This document shows, one piece after another, positions 1 through 5,788 of a stretch of 6,376 nt of DNA. The notes under the pieces are model-generated. The model ran no database searches and had not been told where the DNA came from. It saw only the letters and a program-made list of their open reading frames with translations. The position numbers and the translations under genes were made by a program. The stretch is from an uncultured Rhodanobacteraceae bacterium. GTDB taxonomy: Bacteria; Pseudomonadota; Gammaproteobacteria; Xanthomonadales; Rhodanobacteraceae. Position 1 is the first letter of the stretch. Every line of letters starts with the position of its first letter. Where the stretch lies: assembly GCA_937902695.1 (NCBI GenBank), contig CALFNI010000213.1, positions 1-6,376 of the forward strand. Direction: 5' to 3'.

Positions 1-548
1 CGCAGCGCGGCGAGTTCAGCGGCGCCGGCGTCTCGCGCGAGGGCGTGCAGCGCGATCTCCTGCCGCTCGTGGAAGGTTCTTCGGTGTCGACGAAATACGG
101 CATCGTCAAGACCGACCACATCCTCTTCATCGCGTCGGGTGCGTTCTCGCTCGCCAAGCCGTCCGACCTCGTGCCGGAGCTGCAGGGCCGCTTTCCGATC
201 CGCGTCGAGCTTTCGGCGCTGACGGCCGAGGATTTCAGGCGCATCCTTTCCGAGCCGCAGAGCGCGCTGACCAAGCAGTACACCGCGCTGCTCGCGACCG
301 AAGACGTCACGCTCGAGTTCACCGCCGACGGCGTCGTGCGGCTCGCCAAGATCGCGTTCCAGGTCAACGAGCGCACCGAGAACATCGGCGCGCGCCGCCT
401 GCACACGGTGCTGGAGCGCCTCCTCGACGAGATCTCGTTCGAGGCGGCGGACCGCGGCGGCCAGCACTATCGCATCGACGCGGCCTATGTCGACGGGCAC
501 CTCGGATCGCTCGTCAAGGACGAGGACCTCTCGCGCTACATCCTTTGA
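1..548 (+). CDS. hslU: ATP-dependent protease ATPase subunit HslU, 3' part
   Basis: HslU is the AAA+ unfoldase that feeds substrates to the HslV peptidase in the cytoplasmic HslUV (ClpYQ) heat-shock protease. The 5' end lies outside the window; the reading frame is open from base 3 and gives 181 residues before TGA at 546-548, against about 440 for the full protein. The visible part starts just after the expected Walker B region. It contains the family segment [15 protein letters not shown] (fragment residues 11-25), the core strand ILFIASGAF, the [18 protein letters not shown] segment, the sensor-2 type [17 protein letters not shown] (GARR near 129-132), and the terminal tail EDLSRYIL. In the family this tail docks into pockets on HslV, so the C-terminus is intact. 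An internal GTG at 45 opens the same frame but is not the start, because homology continues upstream. hslV would be expected just upstream. No clear terminator follows: a GC-rich hairpin at 561-580 lacks a T-run. Confidence 0.97.
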   Translation, partial: QRGEFSGAGVSREGVQRDLLPLVEGSSVSTKYGIVKTDHILFIASGAFSLAKPSDLVPELQGRFPIRVELSALTAEDFRRILSEPQSALTKQYTALLATEDVTLEFTADGVVRLAKIAFQVNERTENIGARRLHTVLERLLDEISFEAADRGGQHYRIDAAYVDGHLGSLVKDEDLSRYIL

Positions 549-588
549 CCGCGGCGACACGCCGCTCGCGCGATCGCGGCGCGGTTCC

Positions 589-617
589 TTGAACGGTCGC
601 GGCAAACACCCGAAAAT
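589..617 (+). promoter_or_regulatory. Candidate sigma70 promoter for the 204-aa gene
   Basis: TTGAAC (589-594) and GAAAAT (612-617) are separated by 17 bp, and each matches four of six consensus bases. The predicted transcription start is about 623-625, on or next to the ATG at 624. No Shine-Dalgarno sequence precedes that ATG, so a leaderless or nearly leaderless transcript is possible. This is a consensus match only, though the stretch is AT-richer than its surroundings. Confidence 0.35.
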
Positions 618-623
618 ACGCAC

Positions 624-1238
624 ATGACCACTGTCGTTCCCTTCAAGGCCCGCGGCGTGCGCGCCGAGCTCAAGCGCGCGCTCGACGAGCGCGTGCCGGT
701 GCGCGTCGAGCGCGAGCGTGTCCAGCCCGGCACGATCCACGGCTACATCGTCGGGCTTTCGCGCGATTTCTGCCTCGTCGCCGAAGTCGGCGATGCGATC
801 CGTTTCGACGGCTACCTCGCGATCGGGATCGCGGATATCAGCACGCTCGAAGCCGATCCCGCGCGCGAGTTCGTCGATCGCGCGCTGGCGTTGCGCGGCG
901 AGGCGTTGCGCGTGCCGGCCGACTTCGTGCTCGACGACTGGGCGACGATCGCGCGCTCGGCCGCGGCGATCGCGCCGCTCGTCTCGGTCAACATGGTCGA
1001 GGACGAGGACGGCGAGATCAGCTACGTCGGCGAGCTCGTCGATGTCGACGCGAATGCGCTCGTGCGGCGCGAGATCGATCCGAACGCGGAGTGGTATCCC
1101 GACACCGGCGCGTACGAGTTCGAGGCGCTCGGCTCGATCGGCTTCGGCTCGGGTTATCTCGATGCGCTGTGGCAGGTCGCGGGCGGGCCGGGCGGGCCGC
1201 TGTCGCCGCGCGTGCCGGCATCCGATACGGTGCACTGA
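624..1238 (+). CDS. Uncharacterised acidic protein, two beta-rich repeats
   Basis: I do not recognise this 204-residue protein by name. It is soluble-looking, with no signal peptide or membrane segment, and is acidic after a basic N-terminal 35 residues. Residues 36-76 (PGTIHGYIVGLSRDFCLVAEVGDAIRFDGYLAI...DIST) alternate hydrophobic and polar residues like a small SH3/LSm-type beta barrel. Residues 130-182 (GEISYVGELVDVDANALV...EWYPDTGAYEFEALGSIGFGSGYLDAL) show a similar order: a glycine-started strand, a polar turn, a long strand, an aromatic-Gly or aromatic-Tyr turn, and a final isoleucine/glycine strand. This suggests an internal duplication joined by a helical linker (about 80-118). That fold idea is inference. 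The ATG at 624 lacks a ribosome-binding site but follows a plausible promoter at the right distance for leaderless expression. It lies 75 bp after hslU on the same strand. A hairpin spans its stop and a palindromic repeat follows. The codon pattern (strong G/C at third positions) supports a real gene. Confidence 0.8.
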   Translation: MTTVVPFKARGVRAELKRALDERVPVRVERERVQPGTIHGYIVGLSRDFCLVAEVGDAIRFDGYLAIGIADISTLEADPAREFVDRALALRGEALRVPADFVLDDWATIARSAAAIAPLVSVNMVEDEDGEISYVGELVDVDANALVRREIDPNAEWYPDTGAYEFEALGSIGFGSGYLDALWQVAGGPGGPLSPRVPASDTVH

Positions 1239-1249
1239 CACTGCACCGT
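1227..1249 (+). other. Hairpin spanning the stop codon
   Basis: ACGGTGCA (1227-1234) and TGCACCGT (1242-1249) form a perfect 8-bp stem around a 7-base loop that holds the TGA stop of the 204-aa protein gene. Its right arm overlaps the first bases of the palindromic repeat at 1246. It has no T-run of its own. It may protect the 3' end or be fortuitous. Confidence 0.4.
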
Positions 1250-1250
1250 C

Positions 1251-1281
1251 ATCCCGGCGCAAGCCGGGATCCATTTTTCTT
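1251..1281 (+). terminator. Possible intrinsic terminator from the repeat's left arm
   Basis: The perfect 8-bp GC-rich stem with GCAA loop (1251-1270) is followed after CCA by TTTTTCTT (1274-1281). This gives the stem plus T-run expected of a rho-independent terminator for the 204-aa gene. The mirror arm provides a weaker version on the other strand, with CCATTTT after its stem. The CCA between stem and T-run makes it imperfect. Confidence 0.4.
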
Positions 1282-1309
1282 GGACGCGCGTGAAGAGCTA
1301 GAGCAAAAT
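1280..1309 (+). promoter_or_regulatory. Weak candidate promoter inside repeat copy 1
   Basis: TTGGAC (1280-1285) and CAAAAT (1304-1309) are 18 bp apart, with three and four consensus matches. If active, this would supply transcription to the DUF971 gene downstream of the possible terminator in the same repeat. It is a low-confidence consensus match. Confidence 0.18.
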
Positions 1310-1345
1310 GGGTCCCGGCCTTCGCCGGGACGACGGCGCTAGCCG

Positions 1346-1702
1346 ATGACTCCGGTTCCCACCACGATCACGCTGCACCGCGCCTCGCACGCGCTCGAAG
1401 TCGGCTTCGATTCCGGCGAGACGTTCCGCCTGCCGGCCGAATACCTGCGCGTCCATTCGCCGAGCGCCGAGGTGCAGGGCCATGGCCCGGGCCAGAAAAC
1501 GCTCGTGGCCGGCAAGGCCGACGTGAACATCGACGCCGTCGAGCCGATCGGCAACTACGCCGTGCTGCTCCGCTTCGACGACGGCCATGCGAGCGGCATC
1601 TTCGCGTGGGACGTGCTCTACGCGCTCGGGCGCGATCACGCGCGGAACTGGCAGGCGTATCTCGACGCGCTCTCGGCCGCCGGGCTCGCGCGCACGCGCT
1701 GA
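1346..1702 (+). CDS. DUF971 domain protein (GBBH-like N-terminal domain)
   Basis: This is a single-domain protein of 118 residues from the DUF971 family, the domain also found at the N-terminus of gamma-butyrobetaine hydroxylase. The biochemical role of the stand-alone bacterial form is not firmly established, and a link to iron-sulfur or metal handling is only a suggestion from the eukaryotic relatives. Family features seen are TITLHRASHALEVGFDSGETFRLPAEYLRVHSPSAEVQGHG (residues 7-47), typical of proteobacterial members, and the conserved C-terminal stretch YAVLLRFDDGHASGIFAW (about 72-89) followed by LYALGRDHARNWQAYL. Length is normal for the family and no membrane segment is present. The ATG at 1346 fits the family N-terminus, but no Shine-Dalgarno motif precedes it and only 9 bp separate it from the repeat, which may have displaced its original upstream signals. 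hslU-DUF971-ubiE neighbourhoods are known from gammaproteobacteria. Confidence 0.9.
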   Translation: MTPVPTTITLHRASHALEVGFDSGETFRLPAEYLRVHSPSAEVQGHGPGQKTLVAGKADVNIDAVEPIGNYAVLLRFDDGHASGIFAWDVLYALGRDHARNWQAYLDALSAAGLARTR

Positions 1703-1731
1703 AAAGCGGCCGAAAGCTCGCGCGGCGAGAC

Positions 1732-1757
1732 TCGCGGCGTCACTGGGGACGCCGCGA
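1732..1757 (+). promoter_or_regulatory. Start-codon hairpin of the DUF4337 gene
   Basis: TCGCGGCGTC (1732-1741) and GACGCCGCGA (1748-1757) form a perfect 10-bp stem with a 6-base loop ACTGGG. The right arm ends on the A of the ATG at 1757. The only Shine-Dalgarno-like run, GGGGA (1745-1749), lies in the loop and the top of the stem. In the mRNA this would hide both the ribosome-binding site and the start, unless translation of the upstream DUF971 gene or another factor opens it. The structure is seen directly; the regulatory role is inferred. Confidence 0.45.
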
Positions 1758-2338
1758 TGCCCGAAGAAATCGAAATCGACACCGACAATCTGCGCGAGGC
1801 GATCGATCACGAGATCGAGCGCGAATCCGGCGGATTGCTGCGCACGATCGCGCTGACCACGGCGCTGCTCGCGGCGCTTGCCGCGATCGCGTCGCTCGAG
1901 GCGGGCGGCACGGTCAACGAAGCGCTCGCGCTCAAGACCGAGGCGACGCAGCTGCAGGCCCAGGCGTCGGACCAGTGGAGCTATTACCAGGCCAAGGGCC
2001 TGAAAGCCGCCGTCGCCGATGCGCAGAAGAACATCTGGCTCGCGCTCGACAAGCCGCCGCCGGCCGAGCTGGCGACGAACGCGCAGCGCTATCTCGACGA
2101 TCAGAAGACGAGCCGCGAGAAAGCCGAGGCGCTCGAGCGCGAGCGCGACGCGAGGACGGTCGAGTCCGATGCGCTGATGCATCGCCATCACTATTTCGCC
2201 GACGCGGTCGCGTTGCTGCAGGTTGCGATCGCGCTCGGTGCGATCGCCGCGCTGACGCGGCGCCGCGCGGCCTGGATCGGTTCGGCGATTCTCGGCGCGA
2301 TCGGCTGCGGCCTGTTCGTCTTCGCGTTCTACGCCTGA
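1757..2338 (+). CDS. DUF4337 family membrane protein
   Basis: This 193-residue inner-membrane protein resembles the DUF4337 family, whose function is unknown. After an acidic N-terminus (MPEEIEIDTDNLREAIDHEIE) comes one membrane segment (about residues 32-48, TIALTTALLAALAAIASLEAG). A long helical, charged middle follows (about 50-140) with the QAQASDQWSYYQAKGLKAAVADAQ segment and a lysine/glutamate-rich coiled-coil-like stretch. The C-terminus has a histidine cluster (HRHHYF) and two membrane segments (about 149-166 and 172-192). The DQWSYYQAK motif and the one-plus-two membrane layout are what I rely on for the family call. It lies 54 bp after DUF971 and may be cotranscribed. The ATG has GGGGA seven bases upstream, but within a strong hairpin. 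Its TGA is 3 bp from the stop of the convergent DUF2207 gene. Confidence 0.85.
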   Translation: MPEEIEIDTDNLREAIDHEIERESGGLLRTIALTTALLAALAAIASLEAGGTVNEALALKTEATQLQAQASDQWSYYQAKGLKAAVADAQKNIWLALDKPPPAELATNAQRYLDDQKTSREKAEALERERDARTVESDALMHRHHYFADAVALLQVAIALGAIAALTRRRAAWIGSAILGAIGCGLFVFAFYA

Positions 2339-2341
2339 CGC

Positions 2342-4411
2342 CTACCAGCCGCCGCCGCCGCCCCCGCCGCCCCCGCCGCCCGAAGAACCGCCGCCGCCGC
2401 CGCCCGACGACGAGCCCGGCGCCGTCGACGACGACGAGATCGCGCCGCTCAGCGACGAGCCGAGGCTGCTCGTGAAATCGGCGAGACCCGCGGCCCCGCC
2501 GCCGCCCTGGTACCAGACCATCGCGCCCGCTGCGGCGGCGGCCGCGGCGGGTCCGACGGCCGCGGCGAACTTGTCGGCCCAGGTCTTCTCGACGCCGAGC
2601 GCGAGCGCGTACGGCAGGAAGCGCTGGAACTCGTCGACCGTCAGCGGCGGCGCCTTCTGCGCCGCGAGCGTGTCGCGCTCGGCAACGCCGAGATAAAGGC
2701 GAAGGCCCGCGATCTTGTCGAGCAGCTTGCGGCCCTCGATGGTCGGCGCCTTGAGCCAGTGGAAGAACGCGAAGTTGGTCGCGACGAGCAGCACGGCGAT
2801 GATCGTGAGCCCGACGCCGGTAAACATCGCGAACATGCCGATGCCGGCGATTTCGCCGGCGACGAACGGCAGCGAAAACAGCGTGAGGAAGAGTGCCGAC
2901 GCGTACGTGCCGATGCCGGGCGGCGAGCGCCACGCGCTGATGACGCTCGCGACGAGCGCACCGACACCGAGCGACCAGCCGCTGAGCCACACGAGCATGA
3001 AACCGGTGCCGGCGAGCCGGGGCGCCGCGCCGTGCACGAAGACGCCGGCCAGCAGCGCGACGAGCGCGATCAGCGCGCCCGGGATCACGAGCTTGGAGTT
3101 CGTGCGGAAGTAGCGGCCGACGTCGTTCGTCTTCAGTGTCTCCTTGTGCTTTTTGAGCGCGGCAGAGATGGTCGTGTGCTCGGATTGCCTGAGCTCGAGC
3201 GTCGCGCGTGAGCCGAGCAGATCGGACAGCAGGCCCGCTTCCGGTGGCGGCAACGCGTTATGCGCGCCGCTGCTCTTGCGCGTCAGCGTGTAGCTGCCGG
3301 CGTCCTTGCGGATTTCGAGCCGGCCGCGCACGGCGAGATCGACGAGATCGGCTGCGAAGCAACGATCGTCGTAGGCCATGCGTTCGACATGCCGCAGCGT
3401 GCCCGGCGAGAGGCCTTCGGGCGCCTCGTACTGCGCGATGACCACGCCGGCCTTCGGATCGCGGCCGACGCGCACCCACTCGAAGAAGTAGTACGCCCAC
3501 ATCAGCAGGAGGCCGATGCCGCCGACGAGCACGCCGCCGTTGTCGCGAAGGAACCATGTCGCCCGCGTGCCGGCCGTCGGCGCGGCGATGATGCCCTTCG
3601 GAAAGCCGACGACGATCGTGAGGCCTTCGTGCGGCGCGAGCGCGCGCGTCGCGCGGAATGTCGCGTGCGAAGGCGCGTCCGCGCTCGCGACGTAGTCGCG
3701 GCCTTTCGCACCCTGCTCGCCGGTGTACGCCTCGAGCTTGAGGCTCGACGGCGCGACCGATCCCGGCAGCGTCACCGCGGCGCTCGCCGCGTCGATCGGG
3801 AAATCCCAGCCGTTGCCGGTGACGTTCCAGTAGAGCTCGTCGAAGCCGTCGAAGAAGCCGAGCTGCCGATTCGTGCGGTAGTGGAACACGTAGGTGTAGT
3901 CGCCAGGATCGAGTGTCGTGTCCGCGGAACCGAAGTAGACGCGCACGCCGTTGACCTGGTTTTCGGTGTGGAACGGCTCGTCCCTGCCGTCGCGCGTGAC
4001 GCTCACCGGATCGAAGTCGACGTGCACGCGGTTGCCGTAACGGTCCTTGTAGAACGTCGGGAAGTCGCGGTAGATGCCGTGGCGGATCTGGTCGCCTTCG
4101 GCGTGGACGCGGATGGTTTCGTCGACGTGCATGCTGGCGTCCGCGTCGACCGCGATATCGCTGTCGAACGCGAGGATGCGCTCGTCCGCGCTCGCCACCC
4201 GCGCGATCGCGAGGAGCAACAACGCAAGCAACGCGCTCTTCCTCCTCTCCCGCGTGCGGGAGAGGGCTGGGGTGAGGGCAGAGTTGGTTTGACGCCCGAC
4301 GAGTGCGTCCGATCCGAGCACATCACTCCGACGGCCCTCACCCGCGCCTTCGGCGGCGGCCTCTCCCGCGCGCGGGAGAGGCGAAACGCCTGCGGCGGAG
4401 CAAAGATTCAT
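2342..4411 (-). CDS. DUF2207 domain membrane protein with Gly-rich tail
   Basis: This 689-residue protein belongs to the DUF2207 (YciQ-like) family of predicted membrane proteins, function unknown. A signal peptide core ALLALLLLAIARVASA ends near residue 75, preceded by RRK (56-58). An extracytoplasmic beta-rich domain (76-285) contains GIYRDFPTFYKDRYGNRV and DELYWNVTGNGWDFPI. A membrane segment follows (about 293-311), then a cytoplasmic part with AQYEAPEGLSPGTLRHVERMAYDDRCFAADLVDLAVRGRL in its first half. Several membrane segments come next (about 441-461, 466-492, 503-550), then the family signature TIEGRKLLDKIAGLRLYLGVAERD...FQRFLPYALALGVEKTWADKF (557-615), and a Ser/Gly tail ending in W. 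The ATG at 4411 overlaps the lemA stop (ATGA), indicating translational coupling. Residues about 11-56 are encoded by a palindromic repeat, giving an abnormally long N-region. A GTG at residue 31 or a TTG near residue 61, preceded by AGGAGG, are alternative starts, but the TTG would lose the RRK. Confidence 0.92.
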   Translation of the reverse strand: MNLCSAAGVSPLPRAGEAAAEGAGEGRRSDVLGSDALVGRQTNSALTPALSRTRERRKSALLALLLLAIARVASADERILAFDSDIAVDADASMHVDETIRVHAEGDQIRHGIYRDFPTFYKDRYGNRVHVDFDPVSVTRDGRDEPFHTENQVNGVRVYFGSADTTLDPGDYTYVFHYRTNRQLGFFDGFDELYWNVTGNGWDFPIDAASAAVTLPGSVAPSSLKLEAYTGEQGAKGRDYVASADAPSHATFRATRALAPHEGLTIVVGFPKGIIAAPTAGTRATWFLRDNGGVLVGGIGLLLMWAYYFFEWVRVGRDPKAGVVIAQYEAPEGLSPGTLRHVERMAYDDRCFAADLVDLAVRGRLEIRKDAGSYTLTRKSSGAHNALPPPEAGLLSDLLGSRATLELRQSEHTTISAALKKHKETLKTNDVGRYFRTNSKLVIPGALIALVALLAGVFVHGAAPRLAGTGFMLVWLSGWSLGVGALVASVISAWRSPPGIGTYASALFLTLFSLPFVAGEIAGIGMFAMFTGVGLTIIAVLLVATNFAFFHWLKAPTIEGRKLLDKIAGLRLYLGVAERDTLAAQKAPPLTVDEFQRFLPYALALGVEKTWADKFAAAVGPAAAAAAAGAMVWYQGGGGAAGLADFTSSLGSSLSGAISSSSTAPGSSSGGGGGGSSGGGGGGGGGGGW
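2345..2404 (-). repeat. GGC-rich simple repeat coding a poly-Gly tail
   Basis: The last 20 codons of the DUF2207 gene are nearly all GGC/GGG glycine codons, with two serines, ending in Trp. On the plus strand this is a CCG/GCC trinucleotide-like run. Glycine/serine-rich tails ending in an aromatic residue are common in DUF2207 and TPM-domain proteins, so the tail itself is expected. The near-perfect tract could vary in length by slippage. Confidence 0.85.
4244..4381. repeat. Palindromic repeat doublet within coding sequence
   Basis: Two near-identical palindromes bracket a 138-bp element. The left is CCTCTCCCGC-GT-GCGGGAGAGG (4244-4265) and the right is the perfect 22-bp palindrome CCTCTCCCGCG/CGCGGGAGAGG (4360-4381). 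They are in inverted orientation, as shown by the flanking GGGGTGAGGGC on the left and GGCCCTCACCCG on the right. This resembles the dispersed 'ctctcccgc...ggtgaggg' repeats of many proteobacteria, usually intergenic, and differs in sequence from the other two repeats here. It is read in frame by the DUF2207 gene. The length is a multiple of three, so the downstream frame is preserved if these are the true edges. Confidence 0.85.
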
Positions 4412-4944
4412 GCCGGTGCCTCCTGATCCGCGCCGCTCCTGAAGAACTCCGCGGGTTTGAACGCGAGCGTCCGCGCAACGAGCAGCGCCGGGAACGTCTC
4501 GATCTTCGTGTTGAGGTCGCGCACCGCGCCGTTATAGAAGCGCCGCGCATATTGAAGATGATCCTCGATCTCGACGAGCTCGCGCTGCAGCGCGAGGAAG
4601 CTGTCGCTCGCCTTGAGATCGGGATAGCGCTCCTGCAGCGCGAGGATGCGGTCGATCTCTTTGCCGAGCTCGCCTTCGACTTCGGCCTTGTCGGCGAGCG
4701 AGGCGGCCGCGACGGCGCGCGAGCGAAGCTCCGTCACCGTCGTCAGCGTCGCGCGCTCGTACGATGCGTAACCCTGCACGGCGGCGACGAGCTGAGGCAC
4801 GAGATCGTGCCGGCGCGTCAGCTGCACGTCGATATCGCTCCAGGCCGCGCGCACCTGATTGCGCGCCGCAATGAGGTCGTTGAACACGAACACGACGGCC
4901 GCGACCACGACGATCGCGATCGCTCCGATCCACCAGACGAGCAT
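4408..4944 (-). CDS. lemA: LemA family protein
   Basis: LemA proteins are membrane-anchored helical-bundle proteins of unsettled function, often encoded next to TPM-domain or DUF2207 membrane proteins. The 178-residue product has an N-terminal membrane segment (about residues 4-21, [18 protein letters not shown]). Then come [43 protein letters not shown] (22-64), a helical linker rich in Ala/Glu, and the family segments [40 protein letters not shown], and a closing FKPAEFF. Length is typical. I chose the ATG at 4944 because the membrane anchor begins right after it and a strong GGGGAGGG lies five bases upstream. The longer frame reaching 5043 would overlap the ubiE start and add 33 residues unlike the family. 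The TGA overlaps the DUF2207 ATG by four bases, so the two genes form an operon. Confidence 0.95.
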   Translation of the reverse strand: MLVWWIGAIAIVVVAAVVFVFNDLIAARNQVRAAWSDIDVQLTRRHDLVPQLVAAVQGYASYERATLTTVTELRSRAVAAASLADKAEVEGELGKEIDRILALQERYPDLKASDSFLALQRELVEIEDHLQYARRFYNGAVRDLNTKIETFPALLVARTLAFKPAEFFRSGADQEAPA

Positions 4945-4949
4945 GGCAT

Positions 4950-4957
4950 CCCTCCCC
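4950..4957 (-). promoter_or_regulatory. Ribosome-binding site of lemA
   Basis: On the reverse strand GGGGAGGG lies five bases before the ATG at 4944. It is the strongest Shine-Dalgarno match in the divergent lemA-ubiE region and decides the lemA start. I saw no convincing -35/-10 pair for lemA in the 97-bp gap between the two genes. Confidence 0.75.
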
Positions 4958-5028
4958 GGACCCGCGCCAATCATCGCACGAGCCAAGGACAGGTTCCGCG
5001 CGGTCAGGCGGCGCCGGGCGGCGTGCGG

Positions 5029-5034
5029 TACGAT
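5029..5034 (+). promoter_or_regulatory. Possible -10 element close to ubiE
   Basis: TACGAT matches four of six bases of TATAAT and ends 7 bp before the ATG at 5042. If used, transcription would start at or next to the start codon, giving a leaderless ubiE mRNA. This would fit the absence of a Shine-Dalgarno motif. No good -35 box is seen at the right spacing, so the call is weak. Confidence 0.22.
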
Positions 5035-5041
5035 GCCGGCC

Positions 5042-5788
5042 ATGAGCGAAGAGACGACGCACTTCGGCTACCGCGAAGTGCCCGAAAACGAGAAGGCGAA
5101 GCTGGTCGGCCGCGTGTTCACGTCGGTCGCCGCGAAGTACGACGTCATGAACGACCTGATGTCGTTCGGGGCGCATCGGCTGTGGAAGCGCTTCTTCGTC
5201 GCGACGAGCGGCGTGCGCGAGGGCGACGTCGTGCTCGATCTTGCCGGCGGCACCGGCGACATCGCCGCGCTCCTGCTGCGGCGCGTCGGCGCGAAGGGCG
5301 CGGTCGTCGTCGGCGACATCAATGCCGAGATGCTGCACGTCGGCCGCAACCGCATGCTCGATCGCGGCAACGTGCGCGGGCTCGATTACGCGCAGCTCGA
5401 TGCCGAATCGCTGCCTTTCCCTGATCGCTCGTTCGACTGCGTGACGATGGCGTTCGGCCTTCGCAACGTGACGCACAAGGAGCGCGCGCTCGCCGAGATC
5501 CACCGCGTGCTGAAGGTCGGCGGGCGCGCGCTGATCCTCGAGTTCTCCCGCGTGCGCGCCGAGATCCTCAAGCCGCTCTACGATTTCCATTCGTTCCAGG
5601 TATTGCCGCGGATCGGGCGGCTCGTCGCGGGCGACGAGGAAAGCTATCGCTATCTCGCCGAGTCGATCCGCAAGCACCCGGATCAGGAAACGCTGAAGGC
5701 GATGATGGAGACGGCGGGGTTCGCGCGCGTCGACGTGCGCAATCTCGCGGCCGGCATCGTCGCGATCCATCGCGGATATCGCGTCTGA
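5042..5788 (+). CDS. ubiE: Ubiquinone/menaquinone C-methyltransferase UbiE
   Basis: UbiE is an S-adenosylmethionine-dependent methyltransferase. It methylates the ring carbon of demethylmenaquinol to make menaquinol, and of the 2-octaprenyl-6-methoxy-benzoquinol intermediate in ubiquinone synthesis. The 248-residue product is close to the E. coli length (251) and aligns throughout. Landmarks are TTHFGYREV (5-13), [27 protein letters not shown] (25-51), SAM motif [13 protein letters not shown] (64-75), an acidic strand end [11 protein letters not shown] (88-98), [21 protein letters not shown] (124-144), [15 protein letters not shown] (155-169), SFQVLPRIG (184-192), [21 protein letters not shown] (202-222) and the end [14 protein letters not shown] chose the ATG at 5042 from the family N-terminus; an in-frame ATG at 5033 would add three residues. 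No clear ribosome-binding site precedes either. It is divergent from lemA, and a palindromic repeat begins right after its stop. Confidence 0.98.
   Translation: MSEETTHFGYREVPENEKAKLVGRVFTSVAAKYDVMNDLMSFGAHRLWKRFFVATSGVREGDVVLDLAGGTGDIAALLLRRVGAKGAVVVGDINAEMLHVGRNRMLDRGNVRGLDYAQLDAESLPFPDRSFDCVTMAFGLRNVTHKERALAEIHRVLKVGGRALILEFSRVRAEILKPLYDFHSFQVLPRIGRLVAGDEESYRYLAESIRKHPDQETLKAMMETAGFARVDVRNLAAGIVAIHRGYRV

Larger units (their letters stand above)
1246..1336. repeat. REP-like inverted doublet (copy 1)
   Basis: This is a 91-bp element made of two hairpins in inverted orientation. The left one is ATCCCGGC-GCAA-GCCGGGAT (1251-1270) and the right one is GTCCCGGC-CTTC-GCCGGGAC (1312-1331), each a perfect 8-bp stem with a 4-base loop. 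The outer ends CCGTCATCC and GGACGACGG are near-complementary, and the inner flanks carry CCATTTTT and AAAATGG, so the whole unit reads almost the same on both strands. Such paired palindromes resemble REPIN-type non-autonomous elements, which are moved by a transposase encoded elsewhere; that origin is inference. It begins 8 bp after the stop of the 204-aa gene and ends 9 bp before the DUF971 start. It is related to the copy at 5789-5874. Confidence 0.85.

Noticed and set aside
561..590. Intrinsic terminator after hslU
   Set aside because: The GCCGC/GCGGC stem is short with a 10-base loop, and no T-run follows.
1298..2191. A 297-codon reverse-strand open frame across DUF971 and DUF4337
   Set aside because: Its composition is a low-complexity Arg/Ala/Leu mix typical of antisense frames, and it runs through a palindromic repeat and two well-supported plus-strand genes.
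3260..4426. A 388-codon plus-strand open frame antisense to the DUF2207 gene
   Set aside because: It is a shadow frame in GC-rich DNA: the translation is Arg/Ala/Glu-rich with no family features, while the opposite strand encodes a clear DUF2207 protein.
4945..5041. Sigma54 or strong divergent promoter between lemA and ubiE
   Set aside because: No GG-N10-GC type -24/-12 signature and no -35/-10 pair with good spacing could be found on the lemA side.
4945..5043. A 33-residue upstream extension of LemA
   Set aside because: It would overlap the ubiE start, lacks a ribosome-binding site, and puts an Arg-rich stretch before the membrane anchor. The ATG at 4944 has GGGGAGGG at the right distance.
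4532..5770. A 412-codon reverse-strand open frame across ubiE and lemA
   Set aside because: ubiE is certain on the plus strand and lemA is certain in another reverse frame. The translation shows no recognisable protein features.
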